This document shows positions 20,692 to 31,327 of a stretch of DNA of 64,000 nt, piece after piece. Below the pieces are notes generated by a model. It saw only the letters and a program-made list of their open reading frames with translations. It was not told the DNA's origin and ran no database searches. Each line of letters starts with the position of its first letter. Within the stretch, counting starts at the first letter, position 1. This DNA comes from Prostheceraeus crozeri (Eukaryota; Platyhelminthes; Polycladida; Euryleptidae), in NCBI GenBank assembly GCA_907163375.1, contig CAJQUW010016141.1, positions 38,016 through 102,015 of the forward strand, read 5' to 3'. A program made the translations under genes and the position numbers.

Positions 20692-22576
20692 ACATCCCGT
20701 ACAGAAAAAATTGGCATGAATCATACTATGAAACATTCGTATGAAACATAGTATGAAACAGACGTATGTAACATAGTATGAAACATACTATGGACATGTA
20801 ACGCTCTGTCGGGCCATACCCTGGCATGCGAATGATTCATACTATGACTTAACATAGTATGAAACTTTGTATGAAGTATACCCTAAATCATACTCAGCAA
20901 AATCATAGTATGAAACATACTCATCAAAATCATACCATGAAACATACCATGAAAAATCATATACGTATTCACACCAGACACACTATGAAAACGTAGTATG
21001 AATCATAGTATGGAACAGACGTATGAAGCATACTATGAAACATACTATGAACATGTAACGCTCTGTCGGGCCATACCCTAACATACGTACGATTCATACT
21101 ATGACTTTACATAGTATGAATCATATTATGAAAATAGTATGCATACTCATACGGCACACGCTGTGAAAACATGGTGTGAAACATAGTATGGAACAGACAT
21201 ACGAAACATAGTATGAGACGTACTAAGAGCATGTAACGCGTTGTCGGGTCATACGCATGAATCATACAAAGAAACATACTATGAAAATAGGTGCGTATAC
21301 TCATCCTAAACACGAGTGAGTTTTCGGAGCACATTTCTGACATAAAAATGCAACATATATGCATACAGCAGGATATCTTTCGAAGGAATATCATACATAA
21401 GCACATATGTTTTGATGTTGTACATATATTCTATAACAGCATGAATTCATTCTTATATGCACCATTTCTCATATGAATAATAACATGCATTCTGTATTCA
21501 ATATGTCGTATTTTAATCGGAAAGGGAACAAAGTCAAGAGCACCTTGTCTCTCCGGTAACATGTTAAATGTAGCAAGTCAACTGATTTAGATACAAAATG
21601 AGGGAGACAGCTATTAGCAGCATTTCAAGATCATAATAATTACAATTTCTCATACGTTAAAATCACATTTATGGCATTCATTTGTTACAACACACGAACG
21701 ACGTAGCCATTTGATCAAAGATAAACATATTTGCATGATTTTTTAAAATCAAAGTTTGAGTGAAGAGAACGGTACTATAAACCCTTAAGCAGAAGAAAAA
21801 AAGAAAGTGAAGCAACTCGTTGGCATTCAGTAACATAAACAATCTTAAAAGAATCCGTTACCGTTATCTGTAATGCAAGCAGCTAATAATAATGCTCCCA
21901 CGTCAAGACAGTGTGAAGTTAATTGTTTTGACGTTCATACAGGTTCATTTATGCTTTCAATGGAAATAAACTAATGCTTATCATTAGAGAAGTGAAAGGA
22001 ATCAGGAGCCTTCTGAGTTAGTCTGGACAACCCTGATGGGCATGATGGAAAACTTCAGATACAATGACACAGGTGGCAATTTCTCAAACATTAGGAAAGA
22101 TAAATAATCAAAATAAATATCAACAATATTTTTCGAAACTAATTGAATTAGTTTTTATTACTTTCATGAATCATGTTTGATAGAATTACTTATCTAAAAT
22201 GTGTTGGTGCTCAAAATAGCGCTTAATCAATGGCAACTCAAGGAAATTATATTAGTAACACTTTCATATTTAACTTCTAGATAACTCAAAAATGGACTTT
22301 CAAATTTTTACTGACGTTGTAGAGATACACAATACACATGAGACTTTTCAAACGTAAACTCGTTGAATTACTAATTCTTTGATCAAAAGAAAGCTACAAG
22401 ACACGTCATTATTTCGTTTCAACAAGAATAATACCTGCTCTTATATGGTAATCGTTCATCAAATTCTTATGATATCATCATGTTATGTAAACAAAATTTA
22501 TGATAAATTTTCAGCTTGCAGCAACGACTTTTTACATGAAGTATCTGAAAAGCATGAAGAATATAGTATATACACA

Positions 22577-23965
22577 CGGTCATGGAAAAAATATAGTACC
22601 CGATAAGTTGCAACACTTTGTTGGCAGCAATCGATGTTAATAACCACAAATCAACATACGCTAGTGTTATATTATGATCTAAACGAAGGAATGCGATCAT
22701 GCTGATGCTGCGACAGTCCATAAATATCTGCTGATTTGAGTTAACACTACACAAAGAAACCAACAGGATGTTAATAAAATGGCTTGGAAGTGTCACTTCG
22801 TTCACTTCATTCTAGATCGCTGTGGGCTTTGGCTTCGCGCGGTATCGACTTAACTGAGTTTTTGAAAGGTCAAATTCATGCATTAAGGACTAATGCATTA
22901 TTTTCAAAACCAAAAATAGCTGAGTACTTGAGCATTTCAGAGAACACGGTCAAAAAATATCGCCAGAGATTGTCTGTCGATGGACAAGCTGAAGGAAGCA
23001 ACCGAGGTGCTTGTGGGCGGAAGAAAGTGACCGAGAAGATGAAAAGATTGTCAGGATGTCTTCAGAAAATCCTTTCATGTCTGCCAGAGAAATAAAGCAG
23101 GACTCGCATCTTGAATGTGACAGAAGAACAGTTTCGAATCGGTTGCGAGATGCTGGTCTCAAGTCCTTTGCACCGACAAGGAAGACTCTACTGACTGAAG
23201 ACCATAAACATTGCAGACTTGAATAGGCTCGGCAAAAATCCAATTGGAGCTCTAGAAGGTGGAAGACAGTTGTGTTTTCTGATGAATCGCGATTCTGCCT
23301 AAGACAATCCAGCGTGCAGTAAGTTCGAAAATCCTTCGCATGCCGATATTCGGAACCCTATGTTTGCAGCATTCCCAATCGGTCTATGCCTCATGCAATG
23401 GTATGGGGAGCATTTTCTGTAAACGGCTTCACGGATTTAGTCAGAATCGAAACCCACTTTGATTCTGAACAGTATACTAATATTCTTGTAGAGCTCCTCG
23501 TGCCAATTTGGCCCATGATATCTCAAGGAAAAGGAATTTTCCAACAAGACAATGCGCCTATCCATACTGCCCTTCGAACGCGAACATTTCCCCAACAGAA
23601 TGATATCAACATCCTCGACTGACCTCCTTACCCTATCGAAAATGTTCGGGGTAGAATGGAACTGAAATTGCAAAGGGAATATGAAAATCCGTCTAAAAGT
23701 GACGAACTTTTTGCAACTGTAGAAGAAATTTGAGGAGAACTCATGGAAGTACGGAGTTATCGGAAATCCCTAATTTATTCGATGACTGATCGTGTGGAAG
23801 AACTCATGCGTGCTGACGTAGGCATCACGAGATTTTAATATTGTACTTTTATCACTATCATGATGTTCATTTATCGGAGTAATAAAAGGGTATGTGAAAG
23901 TGACGCAGGAACAAGTCCTGAGTTATCATTTTTTTTCACCGGGTACTATATTTTTTCCATGACTG
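22577..23965 (+). mobile_element. Tc1/mariner-like element inside inverted derivative
   Basis: The 1.39-kb insertion has short inverted ends: CGGTCATGGAAAAAATATAG at the left and CAGTCATGGAAAAAATATAG read inward from the right, each continuing TACCCG. It is flanked by TA-rich sequence; the right flank begins TATATATGAAAG, as does the uninterrupted copy near 27370. It is a second, distinct Tc1-like family in the window, with short ends rather than the long IR/DR ends of the copy at 10257-12006. Confidence 0.85.
22784..23838 (+). pseudogene. Tc1-like transposase, broken
   Basis: Motifs appear in order. There is an HTH region with ALRTNALFSKPKIAEYLSIS and NTVKKYRQRL (22880-22990). A second HTH-like segment (MSAREIKQDSHLECDRRTV), in another frame, begins near 23078. 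VVFSDESRFC holds the first Asp (near 23268). AMVWGAFSVNGF lies near 23395 and FQQDNAPIHTA (second Asp) near 23540. A PIENVRG segment carries the third acidic residue, near 23634. The frame changes at least once near 23050 and stops occur near 23224, 23620 and 23731, so the gene is dead. The catalytic residues are D, D and probably E, as in Tc1-type elements. Confidence 0.8.
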
Positions 23966-24628
23966 TATATATGAAAGAATTTCAGTATCACAAGAATCAG
24001 AACTATTGCAAATAATGTCATTATATGTTAGCAAAATAGTTATATAATACTAGACAAAGATAATTAAATGAAAAATAATTATTTCCAATGACCTGAGATA
24101 AAAATGGGTACGTCGTTCATCACGAAGTTGAACAACAACATTATGAAATGCGTATATTCAACGAAAGTTATATTTGATATCACTCATTAATTCTGTATAG
24201 ATGACTGATCACCAGCATCATTCAGCATGAGTACAAAATTCAGGTTAAGCATCAAACATCATAGTAGAAAAAATTGCTGCTACCCAACATAGATTACTCC
24301 TGCACAATAACATGCAGTATATTTGTATACGGTATGAATTCAAATAATTAATATTTAATTATGACAATGTTTCATAGTATGGTAATACATACTTATGCAA
24401 AATTCATACTTGTGCATACTATGTTTCATACTATGATAATGCATACATATGAGTAATACGTTTTTTATTCATAGTATGTTTCATAGCATGTCAAGACATA
24501 CGTATGTTAATGCATACGTATGCGCTATTCATACTTGTGCATAGTATGTTTCATAGTATGTTATTACATACGTATGCGTTGTCATACTATTTTTCATACT
24601 ATGATTCATACGGAATTATTTCTGTACG

Positions 24629-26641
24629 ACAGCGCATATGTATGTATTAACATACTATGAAACATAGCATGCATAATTATGAGCGATGCATACGTATGTC
24701 TTGACATTCTATAAATTGTGCTATGAATAAAAATGTATTGCACATATGTATGCATTATCATAGTATGAAACATAGTATGCATAAGTATGAATTTCGCATA
24801 CGTATGTATCAACATACTGTGAAACATTGTCATAATTAATTATCTAAATTCATACCGTATACACATATACTACATGTTATTGTGCAGGAGTAATCTATGT
24901 TGGGCAGCGGCAATTTTTTCTACTATGATGTTTGATGCGCAACCCGAATTTTGTACCCATGCTGAATGATGATGGTGATTATCAGTCATCTATACAGAAT
25001 TAATGAGTGATATCAAATATAACTTTCGTTGAATATACGCATTTCATCTGTTGTTGTTCAACTTCCTGATGAACGACGTACCCATTTTTATCTCAGGTCA
25101 TTGGAAATAATTATTTTTCATTTCATTATCTAACTATTTTGCTAACATATAATGACATTATTTGCAGATGAAGAATTCGTCAATAGTTCTGATTCTTGTG
25201 ATAATGAAATTCTTTCACATATACCACAGTATCTCCACAATATTTCAACGTGTTTCGAAAATTATAGTGAAAACCCACTGATGTTGCCCAACACATCGAT
25301 TTTGTTTTATTTTTAATACATAAATGCTTCATTTATGTATATTTAGTCTAACCAAGAATTCATCGAGCTGGATCCTTCTCATCTCATGATTGCATGACCT
25401 ATATGCATTTCTGTTTACATAACAGAATGATATCATAAGAATTTGATTAACGATTACCATATAAGAGCTGGTATTATTCTTGTTTAAACGAAAAAATGAC
25501 GTGTCTTGTAGCTTTCTTTTGCTCAAAGAATTAGTAATTCAGCGAGTTTACGTTTGAAAAGTCTCATGTGTATTGTGGATCTCTACAATGTCAGTAAAAA
25601 TTTGAAAGTCCATTTTTGAGTAATCTAAAAGTTAAACATGAAAGTGTTGCTAATATAATTTCCTTGAGTTGCCATTGATTAAGCGCTATTTTGAACACCA
25701 CCACATTTTAGATAAGTAATTCTATCAAACATGATTCATGAAAGTAATAAAAACTAATTCAATTAGTTTCGAAAAATATTGTTGATATTTATTTTGATTA
25801 TTTATCTTTCCTATTATTGCTTGAGAAATTGCCACCATATCATAAACGTGTATAATTCTTTTATTAGTGTGTCATTGTATCTGAAGTTTTCCATCATGCC
25901 CATCAGGGTTGTCCAGACTAACTCAGAAGGCTCCTGGTTCCTTTCACTTCTCTAATAATAAGCATTAGTTTATTTCCATTGAAAGCATAAATGAACTTGT
26001 ATGAACGTCAAAACAATTAACTTCACACTGTCTTGACGTGGGAGCATTATTATTAGCTGCTTGCATTACAGGTAACGGTAACGGATTCTTTTAAGATCGT
26101 TTATGTTACTGAATGCCAACGAGTTGCTTCACTTTCTTTTTTTCTTCTGCTTAAGGGTTTATGGTACCGTCCTCTTCACTCGAACTTTGATTTTAAAAAA
26201 TCATACAAAAATGTTTATCTATGATCAAATGGCTATGTCGTTCGTGTGTTGTAACAAATGAATGCCATAAATGTGATTTTAACGTATGAGAAATTGTAAT
26301 TATTATGATCTTGAAATGCTGCTAATAGCTGTCTCCCTCATTTTGAATCTAAATCAGTTGACTTGCTACATTTAACATGTTACCAGAGAGACAAGGTGCT
26401 CTTGACTTTGTTCCCTTTCAGATTAAAATACGACATATTGAATACAGAATGCATGTTATTATTCATATGAGAAATGGTGCATATAAGAATGAATTCATGC
26501 TGTTATAGAATATATGTACAACATCAAAACATATGTGCTTATGTATGATATTCCTTCGAAAGATATCCTGCTGTATGCATATATGTTCCATTTTTATGTC
26601 AGAAATGTGCTCCGAAAACTCACTCGTGTTTAGGATGAGTA
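24629..26641 (+). mobile_element. Direct gene-less derivative, left-truncated, interrupted by the full-length copy
   Basis: It begins inside the left subterminal palindromes just after the inverted copy ends, giving a head-to-head arrangement centred near 24.6 kb. It contains the internal segment, the deletion junction (near 26070-26090, GCATTACAGGTAACGG then ATTCTTTTAAG) and the right internal part up to GGATGAGTA at 26641. There the full-length element interrupts it; its continuation TATACGCAC resumes at 39579. The TA is present on both sides, so it is the target duplication. Confidence 0.8.
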
Positions 26642-27010
26642 TCCCGTACAGAAATAAGTCCGTATGAATCATAGTATGAAAAATAGTATGACAACGCATA
26701 CGTATGTAATAACATACTATGAAGCATAATATGCAGAAGTATGAATAATGCATAAGTGTGAATAGCGCATACGTATGTATTAACATGCTATGAAACATAG
26801 TATGCATAAATATGAAAGATGCATACGTATGTCTTGACATTCTATGAAACATACTATGAATGCCAACTCCGGAGAATGCAATGTGATGCGCATATGTATG
26901 CATTATCATAGTATGAAACATAGCATGCATAAGTATGAACTTCGCAGACGTATGTATTAACATACTGTGAAACATTGTCATAATTATTTGAATTCATACC
27001 GTATACAAAT
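26642..27010. repeat. Left subterminal palindrome array
   Basis: Many imperfect copies of the 9-bp arm/3-bp loop palindrome CATACTATG-AAA-CATAGTATG, alternating with GCATACGTATG motifs. In CACTA elements such arrays bind the transposase accessory protein; the same is likely here. Confidence 0.8.
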
Positions 27011-28401
27011 ATACTGCATGTTATTGTGCAGGAGTAATCTATGGTGGGTAGCGGCAATTTTTTCTACTATGATGTATGATGCGTAACCCGAATTTTGTAC
27101 CCATGCTGAATGATGCTGGTGATTATCAGTCATCTATACAGAATTAATGGGTGACATCAAATATAACTTGCGTTGAATACACGCATTTCATAATGTTGTT
27201 CAACTTCCTGATGAACGACGTACCCATTTTTATCTCAGGTCATTGGAAATAATTATTTTTTATTTGATTATCTTTGCGTGGTATTATATAACTATTTTGC
27301 TAACATATAATGACATTATTTGCAGATGACGACTTCGTCAATAGTTCTGATTCTTGTGATAATGAAATTCTTTCATATATATGTATATATTGTTCATGCT
27401 TTTCAGATACTTCATGCAAAAAGTCGTTGCTGCAAGCTGAAAATTTCATCTGAGACGATTTCATCAAACACGTATGGTACTGCAATTCTGAAATATTGCT
27501 CAATGTTTTCCTTATGATTATTAATGCAATAATGATATTTATGGGGCTTCCACAGTATCTCCACAATATTTCAACGTGTTTTGAAAATGATAGTGAAAAC
27601 CCACTGATGTTGCCCAACACATCGATTTTGTTTCATTTTTGATGCATAGATGATTCATTTATGTACATTTAGTCTAACCAAGAATTCATCGAGGTGGATC
27701 CTTTTCATCTCATAATTGCATGACCTATATGCATTTTTGTTTACATAACATGATGATATCATAAGAATTTGATTATCGATTACCATATAAGAGCAGATAT
27801 TATTCTTGTTTAAACGAAAAAATGACGTGTCTTGTAGCTTTCCTTTGCTCAAAGAATGAATAATTCAACGAGTTTACTTTTTAAAAGTCTCATGTGTATT
27901 GTGGATCTCTACAACGTCAGTAAAAATTTGAAAATCCATTTGTGAGTAATCTAAAAGTTAAATATGAAAGTGTTATTAATATAATTTCCTTGAGTTGCCA
28001 TTGATTAAGCGCTATTTTGAACACCACCACATTTTAGATAAGTAATTCTATCAAACATGATTCATGAAAGTAATAAAAACTAATTCAATTAGTTTCGGAA
28101 AATATTGTTGATATTTATTTTGATTATTTATCTTTCCTATTATTGCTTTCGAGAAATTGCCACCATATCATAAACGTGTATAATTCTTTTATTAGTGAGT
28201 CATTGTATCTGAAGTTTTCCATCATGCCCATCAGGGTTGTCCAGTCTAACTCAGAAGGCTACTGGTTCCTTTCACTTCCCGGCATTAGTTTATTTCCATT
28301 GAAAGCATAAATTAACATCTATGATCTTCGAAACAATTAACTTCACACTGTCATGACGTGGGAGCATTATTATTAGCTGCTTGCATTACAGATAACGGTG
28401 A
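27011..28401. other. Left internal non-coding segment of full-length transposon
   Basis: This stretch is shared with all derivatives at high similarity. Near 27325 a TTATTTGCAG splice-acceptor-like site precedes an acidic open frame starting DD(D/E)FVNSSDSCDNEIL, which is also kept in the derivatives. Apart from that possible exon I see no gene. Confidence 0.5.
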
Positions 28402-28479
28402 CCATGGAAAAGAGAACGCCAACGCTTTCTGACAAAGGAAAGGGTACGTCGTTATCGACAAAGACGAAAATGGCAGGAT

Positions 28480-31287
28480 ATGGTTGAGAAAAAGGTGCAT
28501 CAAAGTAGCACTTCAATTGCAGGAGCAGGCATGTTGGTGAGCGAAAGAACAGGAACGATAGATTTAGAGTTTGAAGGCACTGATGAATCAGAGAATGAAG
28601 ACGAGAGGAGTGCGTTGATGGGCGAAGATGGAGGTGTCACGATGGATGAGGAAGTTGAAGGTACTGATGAATCAGAGAATGAAGACGAGAGGAGTGCGTT
28701 GATGGGCGAAGATGGAGGTGTCACGATGGATGAGGAAGTTGAAGGTACTGATGAATCAGAGAATGAAGACGAGAGGAGTGCGTTGATGGGCGAAGATGGA
28801 GGTGTCACGATGAATGAGGAAGTTGAAGAAGGTACTGATGAATCAGAGAATGAAGACGAGAGGAGTGCGTTGATGGGCGAAGATGCAGGTGTCACGATGA
28901 ATGAGGAAGTTGAAGAAGGTACTGATGAATCAGAGAATGAAGACGAGAGGAGTGCGTTGATGGGCGAAGATGCAGGTGTCACGATGGATGAGGAAGTTGA
29001 AGAAGATTCTGCTAACCGTCACTTACCTAGAAGTGGTAGACCGTCAGCATTGTCTCCTCGAGATTTACCTCTTTACGACGGGAGTGCTATTACCGAAATG
29101 GAGAGTGCTGTCCTCATACTGTCTTACATCCTCCAGTCGGGGACCAAGAAGGAGAATGTTGATAGTCTATTGAGTTTGATTAAGATGCATTGTCCTAGTG
29201 ATAGCAATGTAGTTAGCTCCAAGTATAATTTATTCAAACTGTTGCACCGACCTGATTTTGTAACATATCACAGATTTTGTCCCACATGTTTCGAATACAT
29301 CGGAAATGTAGAAAGTATGGGGCATATCAGGTTGTGTACTGAATGCAATTCCACACTTCCTAACAAGGACCAAAGCCTCGATGGTACCTTCGTTAAGTTT
29401 GATATCAAGCGGCAACTACAAGATCAGCTGGACCGATATCCCTGCTTGAGTCACGGGAGAACATCGTCGTCTAGACAATTGTCCATCAACGAAGATTCAG
29501 TTATAAGAAGCTTGAAAGATGGGGAGCGCTACAAAGATTTTATGTTGACGCATAGCACAGCTGATACAGTCAATTTGACTTACACTTGGGGTATGGATGC
29601 TTTGCAAGTCTTTAAAACATCCAAGTTTCAGGCAACTCCTATCTACTTGAAAATCAATGAGCTACCGGATAGTGTAAAGAAGAATGAAATTTTATGTGTT
29701 GGTATTTGGTATGGAAAGGGCAAGGCAATTTGTAAAAGTTTTTTGAAGCCTTTCATTGACCGTCTAAATGAACTGATGATTTCCGGTATTGATTGGGAAG
29801 ACAGGTCTGTACATTTCCATCCAATTTTGGGCTGCTTTGATGCTGTTCAAAAGGCTGATCTACAATCTATACATCAGTTTAACGGTTCTTTCGGATGTGG
29901 TGCATGTCATCATCCTGGTAAACGCGTAAGGAAAGGGCGAGGATTTACCAATGTTTACCCTTTTACTGAAGATCGCCATCCGTTAAGGTCTATGGCTGAA
30001 ACTGTGGAAATCTCTAATTATGTTGATGGCGTCAGTTACCAACACATCGATGGTGTTCGTGGAAAAAGTTGTCTTGCCTCTTTAGCTGGTTTTGATTTCA
30101 TCTTAGATGCTCCTCCAGATCCACTACATCAATTGTATATCGGAGTTACTAAACGAATGGTTAGTCTATGGTTTGACAGAGAAAATCATTCGCATCCATG
30201 GTACGTAGGTGGCAGGATCAAAGAAGTAGATGAACGCATCACCTCCATAAGTGTACCTTCGTGCATCAAGCGAGCTCCAAGATCTTTACTTGAAAGGAAA
30301 TTTTATCGAGGTCACGAGTTTGAGAATTTTCTACTTTATTACGGGCCAATAGTGATGAAAGATGTTCTACCTCGCAGATACTACTATCATTTCCTTCTGT
30401 TGTCTAGTGCAGCATCAGTCCTTAGTGAAAATGACATTTGGCCATCGGACTTAGAGAAAGCTGATATGACGTTAAGATTGTTCGGAAGATTATTTCAAGA
30501 ATTGTATGGTATTTCCAATATGACGTATAATGTACATCAAGTCACAGAACATCTAGCAGCAAGTGTCAAACGTTTTGGTCCATTATCGTCATTTTCCACT
30601 TCTGACTTTGAATCTCAGCATTTTAGATTGAAGAAGGATGTGAAAGGAACGCAGAAAGTACATATGCAAGTGTCCAATATCATTCAAGAACGATTGGGTT
30701 TGAGAGCAAGGCAGTCAAGGATTTCGAAGGATAAACTCTCAAGGATCAACAAAACGCAAGAAGTAGGTACCTACTTGTCGCAGGCTGAAGCCGTTGTTTT
30801 GGGGCCGGTGAAATTGCTACCGAACACTGAAATGTACGGAATTTCCGGTAGACTCTCAAGCTGTATGAGACTGAAGACTCATGAAGGGATTTCATGCCAT
30901 TCCATCGACTACAAGTTTAAGGGACGTGTTCGAAATGATAGCCTTATCGATGTTTTCACTCGTAGCTCTCTGGATTCAGGTCGTATAGCTTGTGAAGTGA
31001 AGGAAATAATTGTGCAAACAATTTGTGATTGTGGCACCAATGTGTGCACTCTTCATAGTTCGGTTTACTTTATGTGCCATGAGCTAATCTTGGCAACGAA
31101 CTCTCGTCCGCCGGCATCTTTTCTTAGAATAGATAATCCTCACATTTACTTGTCCGCTGAGCATGTTCAAAAATGCCTTGGGAAAAGTACCAACATCGTG
31201 TGTGTCAGTCCAAAAAATATTCGAAGTAATCTCGTTAGGATTAATGATTTTATACTATCCATTCCGAATTTACATACTCAGCAATAA
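28480..31287 (+). CDS. TNP2-like DDE transposase with N-terminal acidic repeats
   Basis: This 935-aa transposase is related to the TNP2/EnSpm (CACTA) group found in animals. Residues about 32-174 are five acidic 28-29-aa repeats. A zinc ribbon (CPTC near 267, CTEC near 286) follows. The catalytic region has WGMDALQVFKTSK (Asp near 373), NELPDSVKKNEILCVGIWYG, LGCFDAVQKAD (Asp near 454), a C-G-A-C-H-H-P-G knuckle (near 473) and LDAPPDPLHQLYIGVTKRM (near 544). The conserved PRSLLERKFYRGHEFENFLLY in outline, then FESQHFRLK (Glu near 707), complete it. The frame continues open upstream to 28402 with coding-like basic residues (TKERVRRYRQRRKWQD), so a 5' exon or other start is possible. No internal stop is seen; it may be functional. 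Confidence 0.85.
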   Translation: MVEKKVHQSSTSIAGAGMLVSERTGTIDLEFEGTDESENEDERSALMGEDGGVTMDEEVEGTDESENEDERSALMGEDGGVTMDEEVEGTDESENEDERSALMGEDGGVTMNEEVEEGTDESENEDERSALMGEDAGVTMNEEVEEGTDESENEDERSALMGEDAGVTMDEEVEEDSANRHLPRSGRPSALSPRDLPLYDGSAITEMESAVLILSYILQSGTKKENVDSLLSLIKMHCPSDSNVVSSKYNLFKLLHRPDFVTYHRFCPTCFEYIGNVESMGHIRLCTECNSTLPNKDQSLDGTFVKFDIKRQLQDQLDRYPCLSHGRTSSSRQLSINEDSVIRSLKDGERYKDFMLTHSTADTVNLTYTWGMDALQVFKTSKFQATPIYLKINELPDSVKKNEILCVGIWYGKGKAICKSFLKPFIDRLNELMISGIDWEDRSVHFHPILGCFDAVQKADLQSIHQFNGSFGCGACHHPGKRVRKGRGFTNVYPFTEDRHPLRSMAETVEISNYVDGVSYQHIDGVRGKSCLASLAGFDFILDAPPDPLHQLYIGVTKRMVSLWFDRENHSHPWYVGGRIKEVDERITSISVPSCIKRAPRSLLERKFYRGHEFENFLLYYGPIVMKDVLPRRYYYHFLLLSSAASVLSENDIWPSDLEKADMTLRLFGRLFQELYGISNMTYNVHQVTEHLAASVKRFGPLSSFSTSDFESQHFRLKKDVKGTQKVHMQVSNIIQERLGLRARQSRISKDKLSRINKTQEVGTYLSQAEAVVLGPVKLLPNTEMYGISGRLSSCMRLKTHEGISCHSIDYKFKGRVRNDSLIDVFTRSSLDSGRIACEVKEIIVQTICDCGTNVCTLHSSVYFMCHELILATNSRPPASFLRIDNPHIYLSAEHVQKCLGKSTNIVCVSPKNIRSNLVRINDFILSIPNLHTQQ
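28573..29001 (+). repeat. Coding minisatellite in transposase (5 x 84/87 bp)
   Basis: Five nearly identical units start at 28573, 28657, 28741, 28828 and 28915. Each encodes EGTDESENEDERSALMGEDG plus a short acidic tail. Lengths are multiples of three, so copy number can vary without loss of frame. Confidence 0.95.
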
Positions 31288-31327
31288 TAACCTTCTGGTA
31301 TTCAAACGTCATTTCTGCGTTTCACAG

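Larger units (their letters stand above)
20692..24628 (-). mobile_element. Inverted gene-less derivative of the TNP2-family transposon
   Basis: The copy runs in reverse: it opens with the right-end terminus (TCCCGTACAGAAAAAATTGG) at 20692, passes through subterminal palindromes (to about 21300), the conserved internal segment, the deletion junction near 21845-21870 and ends in left-end palindromes with TTTCTGTACG at about 24628. Without its 1.39-kb Tc1 insertion it is about 2.55 kb, the same size as the direct copies at 39.7-52 kb. It has no transposase or BEN gene. Its boundaries do not show a clean TA duplication, so it was probably rearranged after insertion. Confidence 0.8.

Noticed and set aside
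20450-21300. CRISPR-like regular repeats
   Set aside because: The repeats are short palindromes with irregular, related spacers in an animal transposon; no uniform repeat-spacer pattern and no cas genes.
22467-22805. 112-codon minus-strand frame
   Set aside because: It crosses the left boundary of the Tc1-like insertion, so it cannot be an ancestral gene.
28500-28982. 160-codon antisense frame with SSSFSDSSVPS repeats
   Set aside because: It is the mirror of the coding minisatellite in the transposase.
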